DNA of 64,000 nucleotides from Sycobia sp. Sy_11 (GCA_018907035.1 JACCIC010000028.1:389001-453000); one strand, 5' to 3'. Positions 1 to 12,167 are shown, counted from the first letter of the stretch. Notes: generated by a model not told the origin, from the letters alone. Made by a program: numbers and translations.

Positions 1-3000
1 CTTTATTACAAGAACGTTTCCAAACTTCTTTACATACTGAAGCAATTTCATCATTTGTTACTTCTAACAATATCTCTGTAAGTGACCTTCTAACTTTTAG
101 CATCTAAATTAAAAAATATTAATTAAATTCAATTATAATAATATACTAAATTTTTTTCTGAATCATAATACTTACCAAATTTTGTAAAATTTCCTCTTTG
201 TTTTGACGTAAAGAGACAGTGGGTGTTGACTGTTCAATAGTTGGACTTTTTTCCTTGTAAACAAGAGTTGTTGATTGAGATTGTACTACAGGTGAAGTTA
301 CATCATGAAAACGAGTTTTTCTAGGACGTATTAAATCTGGACTATGCTGTTCTAAAGTATCTTTTTGTGACTGCTTATCTTCATTGCTATTGTTACTATC
401 TTTTATATCGTCTTCAAATTCATGTTCTGTTACTTCTTTTTCAGAATCAGAATCCTAAAAATTACATTATTAATAATATACTACTTTAGAAATGTGACAT
501 TTTAAAATAAGTATAGATATAATAATATATTTTTGTTGGTACTGCTATCTCTTATATTTGAAAATTATTTTGGAATCTATTAATGGTTTTGCTGTCCAAT
601 AATCGTGAATAACAAATAAAATTCTAAGTTTATTTTCGAAAATAAAGAAAACCCAAAACATTGATTTTGGTTAATAAAACTTTCATTTATTCATGATTAT
701 TGAAGGACAAAACTGTTAGATTCTTATAAAACTTTGGAATACTTAGGTGTTATTCAAATCTCTCTTAAAAAAAGAAAAAAAATTATTTTTCACGTAGATT
801 CACAGGATCCTTTAACAAATCTTTATTAATCTTACATTTTTTTTGTCTTAATTATCTACCTAAATTTAATAATTAAGCCGTAGCTCACGTCCACACCGCA
901 TCGCTCAGGGTTTTGCCTATAGAACAAAAAAAAGCTATCACTAGACGCAGTAGGACAAATATCGATTAGATGAACCCACTTACGAGTGGGTGGTGCATTG
1001 AAATTGTTCAAATTCAATATCAGTGTCACATTTGTCAGGTTCGAATACCGAAAATTACAATCTCACATCTCCCGCTCATCTTGTGGAATGTGAAACAATT
1101 TCTAAACAATAAACAAAGCGTCAGCGTCCTTACGGTCACATATCCAAGTAGTGATCGCGTTAAGAGCTGCTTAACTCTGTTTGGCAAAGATAAAACTTTA
1201 CCATTCCATCAACGCGACGGTTTAATTTTCATATTATTTATTAAACTTATCCTATTCATACTAGTTAAAGCTTTTATTATAACTATTATTAACTTGTCAA
1301 TCTCTGATTTGACATTCCTTAAATACTTTAACGTAAATGTCATTGTATTTATTCTGTTATCAGGACTAATATTAGTACACATGTTAACTAAAATATCTTT
1401 GGTTTAGACAATAAAAAAGATAGTTATAATTTAACTCTAATAAAAAAATTTCCACTCGAAAATTTTATTACTTACAAATTTGCTTTTACTAGGATTGAGA
1501 ACAGCACGAGCTTGATCTTCTATTTTTTTACGAGCTTCTAATTGTTCCTTTCGAAGTATTTCTTGTCGTTCTCGCTCAACAGCTTTTTGCTTTTCTTTTT
1601 CCATCTTTTCAAGACCTTCACGAATCCATGCAGGCAATTGTCTTCTTTTTATAGTATCTAAAACAAATAATTATATTTTTAAAATATTGATTTCTCGCAA
1701 CTTCACGAACGTCATGCCTATCCACCAATCTTATATTTTTTGATATCTATTTGATCTTTCTTTTCTTCCTATCTCAAGACCGACGAAACTTTATCTTATA
1801 TTTACGTTACATTCGCGCAAAGTTATTCCTCTGGAATGTGACAAACGAGTGGCTGCCATTAAAATAAATACCATGTAAAAAAACCAGCTTCAGAGTTTCA
1901 ATTGTATTGCAACTGATTAAATTAAATGCCTTTATTATTTTTCATAGACTTCGACACTGAATTAGTCAATTCCATGTTTTGATTTTACATTATTCAGAGT
2001 GAAAAAATACCTAAGTTATTATTAAAACCAAAACAACTAAGTAATCATCAATTTACTTAGTAATCGCTGCAAATGTTGCTTAATTTTACCTGAGGTGTGA
2101 CGACACCTCCAAAACATTAGTCAGCAAATATTTTTATTAAAAAAAATAATGATTACGAAAAGACTAAAATAACCATTGATCCATTAATACCTAATGAAGT
2201 TAAAAGTTCATCTTCAGGAGTTTTATCTCTTGTATCCCGGTTTCTTGAAGACATCATATCTGTTCCTGATAGTGAACTAGTAGCTGGAGGTACTAGTGGA
2301 ATTCTATTACTGCTTGGACGTATATTTTTTATAAATGAAGATGGTTGAACTGGAATTGATGGTCCTGGAAGAGCAGAATGAGGAGGTTGTGGTTCATTAT
2401 TCCAATAACCACCACTAGGAATCTGAAATAATTTTTTTTGAAAACTTATACTTTATATTAAATCAAATAATTAAAAAAAAAATCGATACTAACTTGATTG
2501 TTGAATTGAGTTTGGGTAAGAGGTATTGCATTATATCCAAAAGACGGAGATAAAGATGCAGCAGCAGACGAAGTATCACAATGGTTACTAAAATTAGAAT
2601 TCATAGAGGATATGGCTGGTGCTGGTGGTGGAATAATTACATTGCTAGAAATATGTGGTATTCCTAATGATTTTTCATCTGCTGTTCCAGAAAGATTATT
2701 CCAATCCCAGTTTCCTGCTGCTGTAGGAACAGCTGCTTGATTCCAATGACCTCCCCACTGATTCCATTGATTCCAACTATCTAAAATTATTAAGATATGC
2801 TTTTTAATTTATCTTATTTAAAATAATCAAATATATGAAATTTATAATATAATTAATATATACCTGTTCCACTAATATTTGGAGCTGGTGGTGCAGGTGG
2901 AATATCATCGTCTTTAGTGTCCATATCCATAGGTGCTTCACCACCTCCATCATTTGACGATGTACGATGTAATCCTTCTAAGATCAATGGTGGAGGTGGT

Positions 3001-3320
3001 GCAGGGGGAATGACTGTCTCCTTCATTTTTATCCATTGCTGGGCTAAAGCAGCCCAATCAACTATAAAAATTAACAAACTAAATTAGTAAAACTGTAATC
3101 AAGTATAATAAAAAATATTTCATTTGTACCATTAACAAATTATAATACACACATGCACATACTTTTGCTCATACATACATACACCTAAATAATGTACTCT
3201 TATTTTCAGAATAATTATATGATTACCTTGATCACTGTTCATATTTTGATAAGCTGAAGGATTCAAAGCCCACTCAGTTGGATAATCCTTATCTTCAAAC
3301 TTTTGATCACTCATCTTCAT
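1..3320 (-). CDS. PNISR: PNISR-type arginine/serine-rich splicing-associated protein (5' half; gene continues beyond the left edge)
   Basis: Seven coding exons read on the minus strand: 3227-3320, 2864-3061, 2494-2780, 2191-2422, 1476-1657, 176-454 and <1-103. All visible introns are GT-AG and all phases join, giving about 456 codons from the ATG at 3314; an in-frame ATG two codons upstream (3320) is an equally possible start. Three blocks match vertebrate PNISR in order: DWAALAQQWI at residues 31-40, LPAWIREGLEKME at about 276-288 and SLTEILLEVTNDEI at about 429-442. Between them lie proline-rich stretches and an Asn/Trp-rich segment, and exon 6 opens with an acidic DSDSEKE run at the place where human PNISR has DSDEEEE. 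Family members are nuclear-speckle proteins with a C-terminal RS domain, which here would lie off the edge. The N-terminal half is therefore complete and the truncation is only the window boundary. Residues are seen directly; the function is taken from the family. Confidence 0.93.
560..743. repeat. Imperfect inverted repeat (foldback, MITE-like) in a PNISR intron
   Basis: The left arm near 570-640 and the right arm near 662-735 are reverse complements with several mismatches and small gaps. Matching words include GAATCTA, GTTTTG, AATAATC and GAATAA in the same order. It lies wholly in the 455-1475 intron and shows no coding capacity. A non-autonomous DNA transposon is the simplest reading, but no clean target-site duplication is visible. 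Confidence 0.55.
970..1407 (+). CDS. Unassigned 145-residue ORF, antisense inside a PNISR intron
   Basis: An ATG-initiated frame of 145 codons lies entirely within the intron at 455-1475, on the strand opposite to PNISR. The C-terminal half has two strongly hydrophobic stretches, about residues 85-109 and 122-140, which could be membrane segments. I recognise no family motif. In AT-rich DNA such a frame can arise by chance, since T-rich codons encode Phe, Leu and Ile. A nested small gene or part of a transposon are the alternatives. Confidence 0.15.
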   Translation: MNPLTSGWCIEIVQIQYQCHICQVRIPKITISHLPLILWNVKQFLNNKQSVSVLTVTYPSSDRVKSCLTLFGKDKTLPFHQRDGLIFILFIKLILFILVKAFIITIINLSISDLTFLKYFNVNVIVFILLSGLILVHMLTKISLV

Positions 3321-3554
3321 CACTGCTTGTATATATGCATGAGACATGCAATAAATTGTTTTCTTTCCATGAGTAAACTTTTGATGCAAACATAATTTGA
3401 CTTCCTTCTTAGAAGTGGTTCTATATTAACATTTCAGTCTCAATTGTTATAAAACTATAATTTACTGATAAATCTTCAATTGCTATAAACATACACATGC
3501 AAAGAAGTCCACAAAGTCAGGTGAGAAATCTTAAAATATGAATAGAAGTTGAAG

Positions 3555-3555
<1 letters not shown>

Positions 3556-3620
<65 letters not shown>
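3556..3620. repeat. (TA)n microsatellite
   Basis: Uninterrupted TA dinucleotide, about 32 copies, just upstream of the first coding exon of PNISR. Confidence 0.97.
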
Positions 3621-3622
<2 letters not shown>

Positions 3623-4114
3623 ATTTTGTTATATATAGTACTAAGTACGCGTGTGCGTTTGTATATGTAAAGTAAATGCAGGCATAAATTCCCTATAAAA
3701 TTCTAAACTCATGTTTTATTATTTTTAGAAATTAAAGAATAATATGTATATTCCATTTTTATCGCAAAAAGTATAAAGCTCAAATTTAGAATTTTCGTAA
3801 TTATTCCCACAGTGATTCTAAAAATTTCTATTATTCATCAAATTAAGAATTACATACCTTATTAATTTTTCATGGAATAATCATTTAGTAAAATTATTTC
3901 TAACATACCACTCAAACATTTAAATGCTAAACTAAATTTTTGACTCAACTAAACGCCATAGAAAAACAGAATCAACCGTGGAATCAACGAACAAGGCAAT
4001 TGACGATATAATAGATGCATATAAATATATATATGTGTATATGTGCATATATATACAATAAGAAAATAATATGCATAAAAATATTAGATAGACGTCTATA
4101 AATGGATTCTATCT

Positions 4115-4310
4115 AATATATCCATTGCCTGCTAGTGCCGCCCATAGTCGCCAGCCATTCTCAGAAACCGTATCGGAAACCCAGATCGAACCCACGAATA
4201 AACTGTATAGACCGTCTATGTCTTCGCCTACGTACTGTTATTGGTAGTTTGAATATAATTTGCGCTACTAGCGGCGGGGAGAAAAATTAAAAAAAGTTAG
4301 CCATGGACGT
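4115..4310. promoter_or_regulatory. Candidate PNISR or bidirectional promoter patch
   Basis: A locally GC- and CpG-richer patch (gccgcccatagtcgccagcc at 4136-4155, gcggcgggga near 4272) within AT-rich DNA, placed between the divergent genes and about 0.8 kb upstream of the PNISR start codon. There is no TATA box or other decisive core-promoter motif. The assignment rests on position and composition only. Confidence 0.25.
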
Positions 4311-6100
4311 TATAGAAGTACGTGAAAGCATTGTTTAGATTAGTAACATTTAGTTCTTTTAAAATTTCTTTAAAAAAAAAATTGAAAGTTACCGAATGAC
4401 ATCATAGTAAAGCATAAGAAGTGTTATAACAAAGTTAAGACTGTAAAAACAGCATTCTGGAGTTTTCTTCACATCTTTGAAAGGGTTTTACAATGGGAGA
4501 TTACTGTAAAGAACTTAATTTTTTTTATAAAATCGTTAATACTGATTTAAGCTTTCGTTGTATGCCTGATCCTGAAGTTGCTAAAATTTATTTGGTGATA
4601 TTGAAAAGGTGCACAATCATAACGAATGAACCAAACTAATAAAAATTAAATACGATAAGAAGACAGTCATTATTTACGGCTGTAATGATTTTTCTAACCA
4701 AAATATATGTATAATAATTATTAAAAGAAATACATCTATTTAAAAACTTTGTTTTTATTTAATTAATTTTTTTATTACATTTTGTTTAATTTAAATGTAA
4801 AGAAAACAATTATATCATATTTATTTATTCATTTTTTAATATGCTATAGGAATATAAAATATAGTGCAACATTTAAATAAATATTTTAAGTATAAACATC
4901 AATTTTTTACATATAAAATCCAATTCAATCCATATATACTATGTACAATCCATAGACATATATTAGACTGCACGCTTAAACGGACACTCTGAAGCCCATA
5001 TTGAAGGACACAGATACGCCTGAAATAGTGCTTTCTCTCTTGCTCCCGAGAAAGAGTAGGGAGGCAGGCCAACAATAATGGTAAGAGTATAGGAGAAACG
5101 TATATTTCTGCTGCGCATATTTCTACTGCTACTGTTCCCCTATTTTTTTTTCTCTCCACTTTATCGCTTGTAAGAGAGAGACCTCACGATTTTCTGTATT
5201 GCTCTTTCACTCTGGTTTAGGTTTCAACTCTGTTCCCAGAGTGCGCGGTCTAATATATAAGTTTATGGTACAATCTGACCGTCCATGGCTGCCATTTATA
5301 TTTCGATGCAGTGGCGCCCTCGAAGATTAGTGACGTTATCTTTGATAAGATATATGGTACATTATCTCTATCTTTATAACTGTGATTTTGGTTTTAATGC
5401 AGTGCGGTACGCTAATATAGATGTGGTGGCTTTTTCTTTAAAAATATAGAATCATAATCTGTGTCTAGTGCGACTAGCCTACGTCGACTTTAAATGTACA
5501 AATCTGTAGTTTTTCATTTCCAATACATTTAAAAAATATCTATATATATTCGAATGCATTGAAGATATATGTTACGAGAGTAGACAGAGGGAGAGGACAC
5601 TTAAATCGTTTAAAATTATATTAGACAGGCTATAAATTATATCTAGGAGGTGACGCTCAAATTTTGCACCAGGCACCGATACTATTATATATCACAGATA
5701 CTAAGCATGTTATAGAGATGCTATAAAGGATAGGGACATAGGGATTAATAAGAATAGGGAGTATGGGAGCATCTTGGGACGATAGAGAAAAGGGAGATCA
5801 TATCTCTAGGATTTATTGTGATTTCTGGATGCGCGCTCCTTACTTGGCTGCTCTGTGACTGCCATACGCGCTATGTATATATGTACATATACCCCTGATT
5901 GACGCTTTGACACACACTCTCTCTTGCTCTTTCTCCTTACCTTATTTTTGTTTTCTTTCTCTATGTACGTAGAGGTATCTGTGTCAGAAAATGCTAGCGC
6001 CACACTCCGGTTAGTCATGAATTATTTCTCTCTAGTCAGGCATTTCAGAGGCTTTTTCCATTATGTAAAATCAGCGGAGTTTCTTCTATTCTCTATCCTC

Positions 6101-6103
<3 letters not shown>

Positions 6104-6172
<69 letters not shown>
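6104..6172. repeat. (TA)n microsatellite
   Basis: About 34 uninterrupted TA copies, 1.15 kb upstream of the seipin start codon. Confidence 0.97.
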
Positions 6173-6176
<4 letters not shown>

Positions 6177-7322
6177 TCAATATAGTTATTCAAATTCATT
6201 GCAGATTTAAATAATTTGCATGACGCATCTTAATTCTCAATTTTATATTAAAAATTAATAAATTATACTTAAAGTTTATGTCGAACAACTGAAGTTTATT
6301 AATTTATTTTAATAGACTGTTAAAATTATTTTTTAAGTTTATGAACAGAATATTCATTAAAAAAATTGAAGTTCATAATTCAATTATCTTTTAATAAAAT
6401 TAAATATAAAATTTTTGAATTGAAAAGTATCATGGGAAATAATCTTTACAAAATTTGTGTGATCACTTACGTGATCAATGACGTGTAATCATTTACGTTT
6501 AAATACTTAAAAAAAATTTTTTTATTTAATATTACTTCAATTATAGAAAAGCTATTTTTATAGAATTCATTCATTTCTAGAATTGCAGATAGGGTTATTG
6601 TACTAGCTGGTACTAAGTACCACCGCTTGGATGTCAGGGAGCATTATGGGCTTTACACTTTACTGTAAAAGACAAGCGCTACCGTGGTATATTATAGATT
6701 TTGTTTTATAGTTATAATTATAATTGGTTATAGTTCACAATGAGTTTACTGTGTTTTTCAGTTTGCATTTTTTAGTGTCACCGGGTGAGGTGGGGATATA
6801 ATATATATATCGAACAACCAACATTCGTGTACGAAGAAAAGGGCATAAAATATTTATAGTCTGCTATTGATAATCTATTTTTATTATATGGATATGGATA
6901 ATCTGTCTAAAGTAATAATATATATTTTTTATATATTCTTGTAGTTTATTTCTAATAATTCAATTTCTTTAAACCTACTGTACGTTTTCACCAAATTTGA
7001 TGCAGAATTGCAGACATTGTGATTTGTCATTATAATAGTGAGGTTAATTGAATCTAAGGTTCTAATAAGATTTATTGAATTTTTTAGATTTACAGTGCTA
7101 AATAAATTCGAGAAAAATTCCAATAAATAAAGTTAAATAATAAAGTTAAATTCGAATAAAATGATTATACATTTCAAGATGAAATCATTTAACAGGATAT
7201 TAAATTGCATGTTGCAACAAAACTGATATATTTATCTTATCTAGTACGAAGCCACGTAGATTAAGTGGGGTATAATTTTATCAGCCAGATTTTATAAAGT
7301 TGACGATTAAATACAAGAAAAC

Positions 7323-9386
7323 ATGCTTATTTCAAGTATAATTCAACAAATTCATGAAAAATGGTTCAATGTTCAAAAGAGAACTACAAAAGGTGTGCAA
7401 TCAGCAAAAGATGCAGTTTTCCGAGGTGGGCTAATTATTATAAGTGGAATCCTAATAGTATGGATATCAATTTTTTTATACACTGCTTTTTATTATGCCT
7501 ACATGCCCAGCATGACTTATGTAAGACCAGTACATTTACAATTTAAGTATGTTTTATAGATTGATGGATTTTATTGCATACATTTACTATTGTATTATTT
7601 ATTTACAATTTTTCATTAAAGATCATGTGATCAAGAAAAGGGAGTATGTAGTTTTCCATCTGCATATGTACAATTAACAAAAAAACAACAACTATTAATG
7701 GTTGGACAACCATATAAAGTGAATCTACATTTAGAAATGCCTGAATCTCCTGCTAATAAAGAACTTGGTATGATTATTATAATTAATTTTATTTTAAGAA
7801 TATTGTGTGCTATTTTTTTTTTTAGATAAGTAAATAAATTTCTAGAATTCTCAGGACATATTCTATTTTAAAGAAATTAATTATTAATAAAAAATTGTGT
7901 TAACTTTGAAGTATTTTGGGCTTAAATAATGAAAATGATTGGTTGTAGTTAGATATGAAAAATATTATTTTTTTTGTTTGCAGAAATTTTTAAATCAGTT
8001 TTATAAGTCATAAAATAGAATTAATGAAGAAAAATTAAAATATTAATTTCTTTGTTTTTTTATATAAATTTTATTTAGTAATTTCTTATTTATATGCTCT
8101 GGTAGAATATTCATTCATTATGGAAATCTAAAATATTTTTGTAAACAAATCATATCTAATTTTATGTATTAATGTTTATTAGTAATTTATTTATTGTTAC
8201 CAGATAACAAATTTTTTACTTTCTGTATTTATCTTGCTTGTAATAATGTACATAAAATAATCTATAATTTATATTTTATAGGTATGTTTATGGTGTGTGC
8301 TCAATTACGAAGTCGTGATGGAGCACTTGTTGAACATGCGTGTCGATCTGCTATGTTACATTATCGTAGTAGTTTATTACATATGTTAACAACTCTTACT
8401 TTTTCACCTATGATGATATTTGGATCCATCGAAGAGAAACAAAATATTGTTCTTGAATTATTTGGAAATTTTGAAGAAGATCAAGTTAGTACAATTATTT
8501 ATAAAGAAATAAAAGTTAAATTAATGAATAAATAATAATTATTATTTGTGAAAAATAATTTTATATTTCAAAATTTTTTCTATGATTATTTTGAATTGTA
8601 AATCAAAATTACTTAATACTATCTAACTAGTGTTTGTAATTTAATAAGTAAATTTACTAGTAAAATTATCAGTTGGAATGCCAAATTATAATTATATTTC
8701 TAAATTTTCTCTATGATTATTTTTAGTTGTAAATCTAAATCAAATAATACTATTTAACTAGTTTTTGTAATTTAATAAGTAAATTACAAAAATATCAGTT
8801 GGAATGTCAAATTATAATTACAGTTTTAAGTTATAGGATTTTCTTTTTATAGAGCCATCCTGCAACGGTTGTTTATGTTGAGATTCAATCTCGACATATT
8901 GAATTTTATTCAGCTACAATTATGATAAATGCTCATTTATCCGGACTTCGTTATTTGATGTTTCATTGGCCCATTTTATCTGCCATTATCGGCATTGGTA
9001 CAAACTTATTTTTCATAGTCCTTGTATGTATATTATCGTACTTGCATTTTGCAAGTGAAGAAGAAAATTCTGACCAAATATTTAGTTATGATAAGAGTGA
9101 AATGGAAGAGGAAAAAGACTTAAAACTATCTACTGATTGTATGTACATGTCTGAATTTCAAATAAATCATATATTTGATATCAATTTATTTTTATAAAAA
9201 TAAAATATTTTAGTAGCTTCAGACAGTTCATCTATTGAAGATACATCAGTGTTAGAAGATATTCCAAAATCTCAAGAAGAAAGTCCTTCACTTTCTTCCA
9301 GTGATCCAGTTTTGAGTAAATCTAGTTATATTCAAGACATTTCTTCACTAATTGCTGAATCAACCAAAGAGGTGGTGCATAAATAG
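7323..9386 (+). CDS. Seipin: Seipin (BSCL2 family), ER lipid-droplet assembly protein, complete coding region
   Basis: Five coding exons: 7323-7546, 7622-7767, 8282-8484, 8853-9138 and 9214-9386. All introns are GT-AG, the phases join, and the product is 343 residues with TAG at 9384-9386. An in-frame TAA at 7308-7310 fixes the ATG at 7323 as the first possible start. The protein has a short N-terminal tail, a first membrane span at about residues 35-58, a lumenal domain, a second span at about 229-256 and a short acidic, serine-rich cytosolic tail. Family signatures are clear: CSFPSAYVQLTK at 84-95, GQPYKVNLHLEMPESP at 103-118, AMLHYRSSLL in exon 3 and HLSGLRYLMFHWP at 219-231. Seipins form ER ring oligomers at lipid-droplet contact sites and organise triglyceride flow; that role comes from the family. 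Length is near that of other insect seipins. Nothing in the frame suggests decay. Confidence 0.95.
8557..8826. repeat. Tandem duplication (two ~131-bp copies) in seipin intron 3
   Basis: TATATTTC at 8562-8569 recurs at 8693-8700, and the sequence after it repeats with mismatches and small indels, including tatgattattttt-like, taatttaataagtaaatt and cagttggaatg words. The period is about 131 bp. The copies differ at roughly a tenth or more of positions, so the duplication is not recent. It ends shortly before the exon 4 acceptor. Confidence 0.85.
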
Positions 9387-11993
9387 TCACTGAATATTTT
9401 TGATATATTTTATATATAAGTATAGGAACAAGTTGACAATATGTGTCAATAATTTATTGCAAGTGCCTTTATTTTTTATATCTTCTAAAGTCTATACAAT
9501 TTTTGTTTCAATAATACTCAACTGACTTAAAGTTCAGTTATCATATGTAATTTTAGAATCTACTTATTTTGTATATAAATTTAAAAACTATTCAAAGTAT
9601 GAATCAAATTTATTTAAAATATTTATTTAATTTAAGTAATTTATTAATATTATTATTTTTCATTTGTAAATAAAGAAACAAAATAATACATTCCAGATAT
9701 ATTAAATAAACATTAATTTAAAGAAATTAAATACTTTAAGAATTAAAACAATTTTTTTATATGTGAAACATAATTTTATATGTGTTTGTTTTTCATAGAA
9801 TTATAATTTCTTATATAATTTTTATTTAAAAAATATTTATGCCTATGCTTCATAAGTTAATTTATGTATCTTTTAAAAAATAAAATTATAATTAAATCAA
9901 TATGACTAGTTTCATTTATATTGATTGATAAAACGTTATTCAAAATTAAACTAATATCAACTTATTTACTTGTTAATTATAGTGTATTTAATCCATGGTG
10001 TGGAAATTGATTATTTACTTAGTGAGGCAAGGTAAGTCTCACGAAGGTAATGTAATAATAAGTAATTTTTGCATTAGAGTTGAACGGTATTTTACTTATG
10101 TTACCAAATAACCGTAAAATCATTCTAAAGATCTGATTTTGAGGTCAAAGTGACGTAAAACATATTTATTATGAATTAAATTTACGTATAACGCGCATGA
10201 TTAAAGCCTTATGTAAAACATATGAATTACTTATTATCGCTGATTAACTTTCATATTTTTAGTAATTTACTTTATAGAATTTATAGAATACATTTCTTAT
10301 GCGTTGTATAAAAATTGAATTATTAATGAAGTTTTCAATAGTCTCAAATTAAATAAAAATTGATGCATTAAAATAACAATATGACAAATATTTTGATACA
10401 TTTATTTTACTCATAACGTATAAATATGCACCATTGCTCATTGCTCAATTGATTATAATAGATACTTATAAGACTTAGAGATGGAAAGATGATCACGGGG
10501 AGGATTTGTATACTTATTATTTGTCGACTCGCATTTTTGACATCAATATATATTTTACAAATATATACATTTTGTAGTACACAGTAGTTTATGGTTTTTA
10601 ACCCTAATATACGCCTATTTAGTAACTTTGGGTTGTGAAATAGGCGCATATACGTAGTATTTGCTTAAGTAGAAAATTACTTGCTAGTCAGGCCAAACGA
10701 ATAATTTTTTGTCCTATTGACCCTATTGTGCTTACACGAGTTGTCGCTTACTTTACGAGCTAACGCATTTTCTATTTTAAATCTTATTTTTAACTTTTAA
10801 AATTAATAAAATATCCTTGTACTGGTATGTATTTAATGTTAGTATAATTATTATATAAAATATATTATAACTAATCCTAATTTTATATAAATACAGAGGG
10901 ATAGGAGAGAAATAAACCAGCCGTAGTTCCTAAAAAATTTTTATTGAAAATTTTTGTTTTCTTTTTATTTATTAGAAGAATACGCAAGATGTGTAACACA
11001 ATAGTTTAACAAATCTATCATGCAATTTAATTTAATGTTGAATAGATATTTTCTAAAGATATTCTCGATGATTGACCCTTTTCCCATGTAATGATTTTGC
11101 GAATGGTGCCTGCCCCATCTTCAAAAGAGATATAGATTATATATAAGCGTAAAATAAAACCATTATGTACACTTGAGAAGACAGAGGATTGCCGAAGTAA
11201 GCAGCACAATAAACAGTCAAGCTATTTGTGCAAAATAAATGCATCAGGTCCAGCGGCTTCGATCTCCTGGCATTGGTTTTTAATTAACAATGAGAAGTTT
11301 ATTGGATTCGTCGTCGAGCGATCTTCCGAGAACATGAAATTGAGAACTGGCGTTTCGTGCCTTCTTATTTTCGAGGTCGAAAAAATTATATTCCGAGTAG
11401 ATAGATATTCGCGCAAAAAAATTGGCGCGAAATTGATTAAAATTCTTTTCAACGCACGTATCCTTGGACATTTGTCATGCAGCGACAAATAAACCTGCTG
11501 CACCCTTCAATGGTCTTGGCAAGGCATTTCACGACTATCGCTTCCTCCAAACGATCGGATCCGGGTTTCGTCGCTCTCCGCGCGCAATCGTCGGCAGTGC
11601 GCAAGACGTTAAGCGCGCACAAGTCCGGCGAAGACCTCGCTAAATCCATTGAAACAGGTCGCACGGGGCCGGGGACTCGCGCTTACTGGGCATTCGGTCA
11701 GGGAGGACGCGCTGGAATCCTTCGACGGTAGCGCGTCGCGGACCTGTTAGTGTTCGATCACGCGCGGCTATGGAGGCCGCCCGTGTCCGGCTAAGTGGAT
11801 TTTTTTTTTTTTTAGTACGTCGCTTAGGGCGAAACGCTAAAGCTACGCCTATTTAGCAGCCTAGAGAGCTTCGCCAACTAAGAACAGCCAGGCACCTTGA
11901 GTCTCGATGCGTGCTTGGGGCCGGATAGAGGGATATACGTATAATTTTTTCGTTGTGTTTGATTTTACGGTAAAAATTGGATAGTCGGCGGAA
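9387..11993. other. AT-rich 3' flank of seipin and intergenic DNA
   Basis: The first part must hold the seipin 3' UTR. A consensus donor-like word (GGCAAG then GTAAGT) stands near 10029 on the plus strand but no exon is visible before it. From about 11.2 kb the DNA becomes CpG-richer, with short frames open on both strands, none recognisable. Confidence 0.5.
9669..9674 (+). terminator. Candidate polyadenylation signal for seipin
   Basis: AATAAA about 280 bases after the seipin stop codon. The downstream DNA is very AT-rich and holds other AATAAA words (for example near 9706), so the used site cannot be fixed from sequence. Confidence 0.25.
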
Positions 11994-12167
11994 ATGGCTG
12001 CAAATATGCCGTTTATGCCGCTGAAAGACTCGTCGTTACAACGGGAGCCATCTATTTCAATAACAGATTTTGATATACAGGAGTTCGAAATACGGCTGAA
12101 AGCACAGGCGTGGCTCCCCGTACTCGGACCACTTTTTTGCGGGCCTGTACGATTAATGACTTTATAA
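11994..12167 (+). CDS. Unassigned 57-residue ORF, possible first coding exon
   Basis: ATG in an acceptable context (gcggaaATGG) opens a 57-codon frame ending at TAA 12165-12167. The N-terminus carries three methionines within eight residues, followed by an acidic, mixed-composition stretch (ITDFDIQEFEIRLKAQAW) that reads more like protein than the surrounding low-complexity frames. It lies in a CpG-richer patch downstream of 11.2 kb. I recognise no family, and no strong donor site ends the putative exon, so chance is quite possible. Confidence 0.17.
   Translation: MAANMPFMPLKDSSLQREPSISITDFDIQEFEIRLKAQAWLPVLGPLFCGPVRLMTL

Larger units (their letters stand above)
3321..7322. other. Divergent intergenic region between PNISR and seipin
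   Basis: Upstream DNA shared by the two divergent genes; it must hold both transcription starts and any non-coding first exons. A good minus-strand donor (TAAG before GTATGT) ends at 3858 and could close a PNISR 5' UTR exon. A 48-codon ATG frame at 4493-4639 has no recognised homology. Two long (TA)n arrays are listed separately. The stretch 5000-6000 is less AT-rich than its surroundings but holds nothing I can name. Confidence 0.6.

Noticed and set aside
1036..1052. tRNA B-box-like word (ggttcgaatacc)
   Set aside because: No matching A box, anticodon arm or acceptor stem could be built around it.
7361..7546. Second ATG frame overlapping seipin exon 1
   Set aside because: It is an out-of-frame shadow of the well-supported seipin coding exon.
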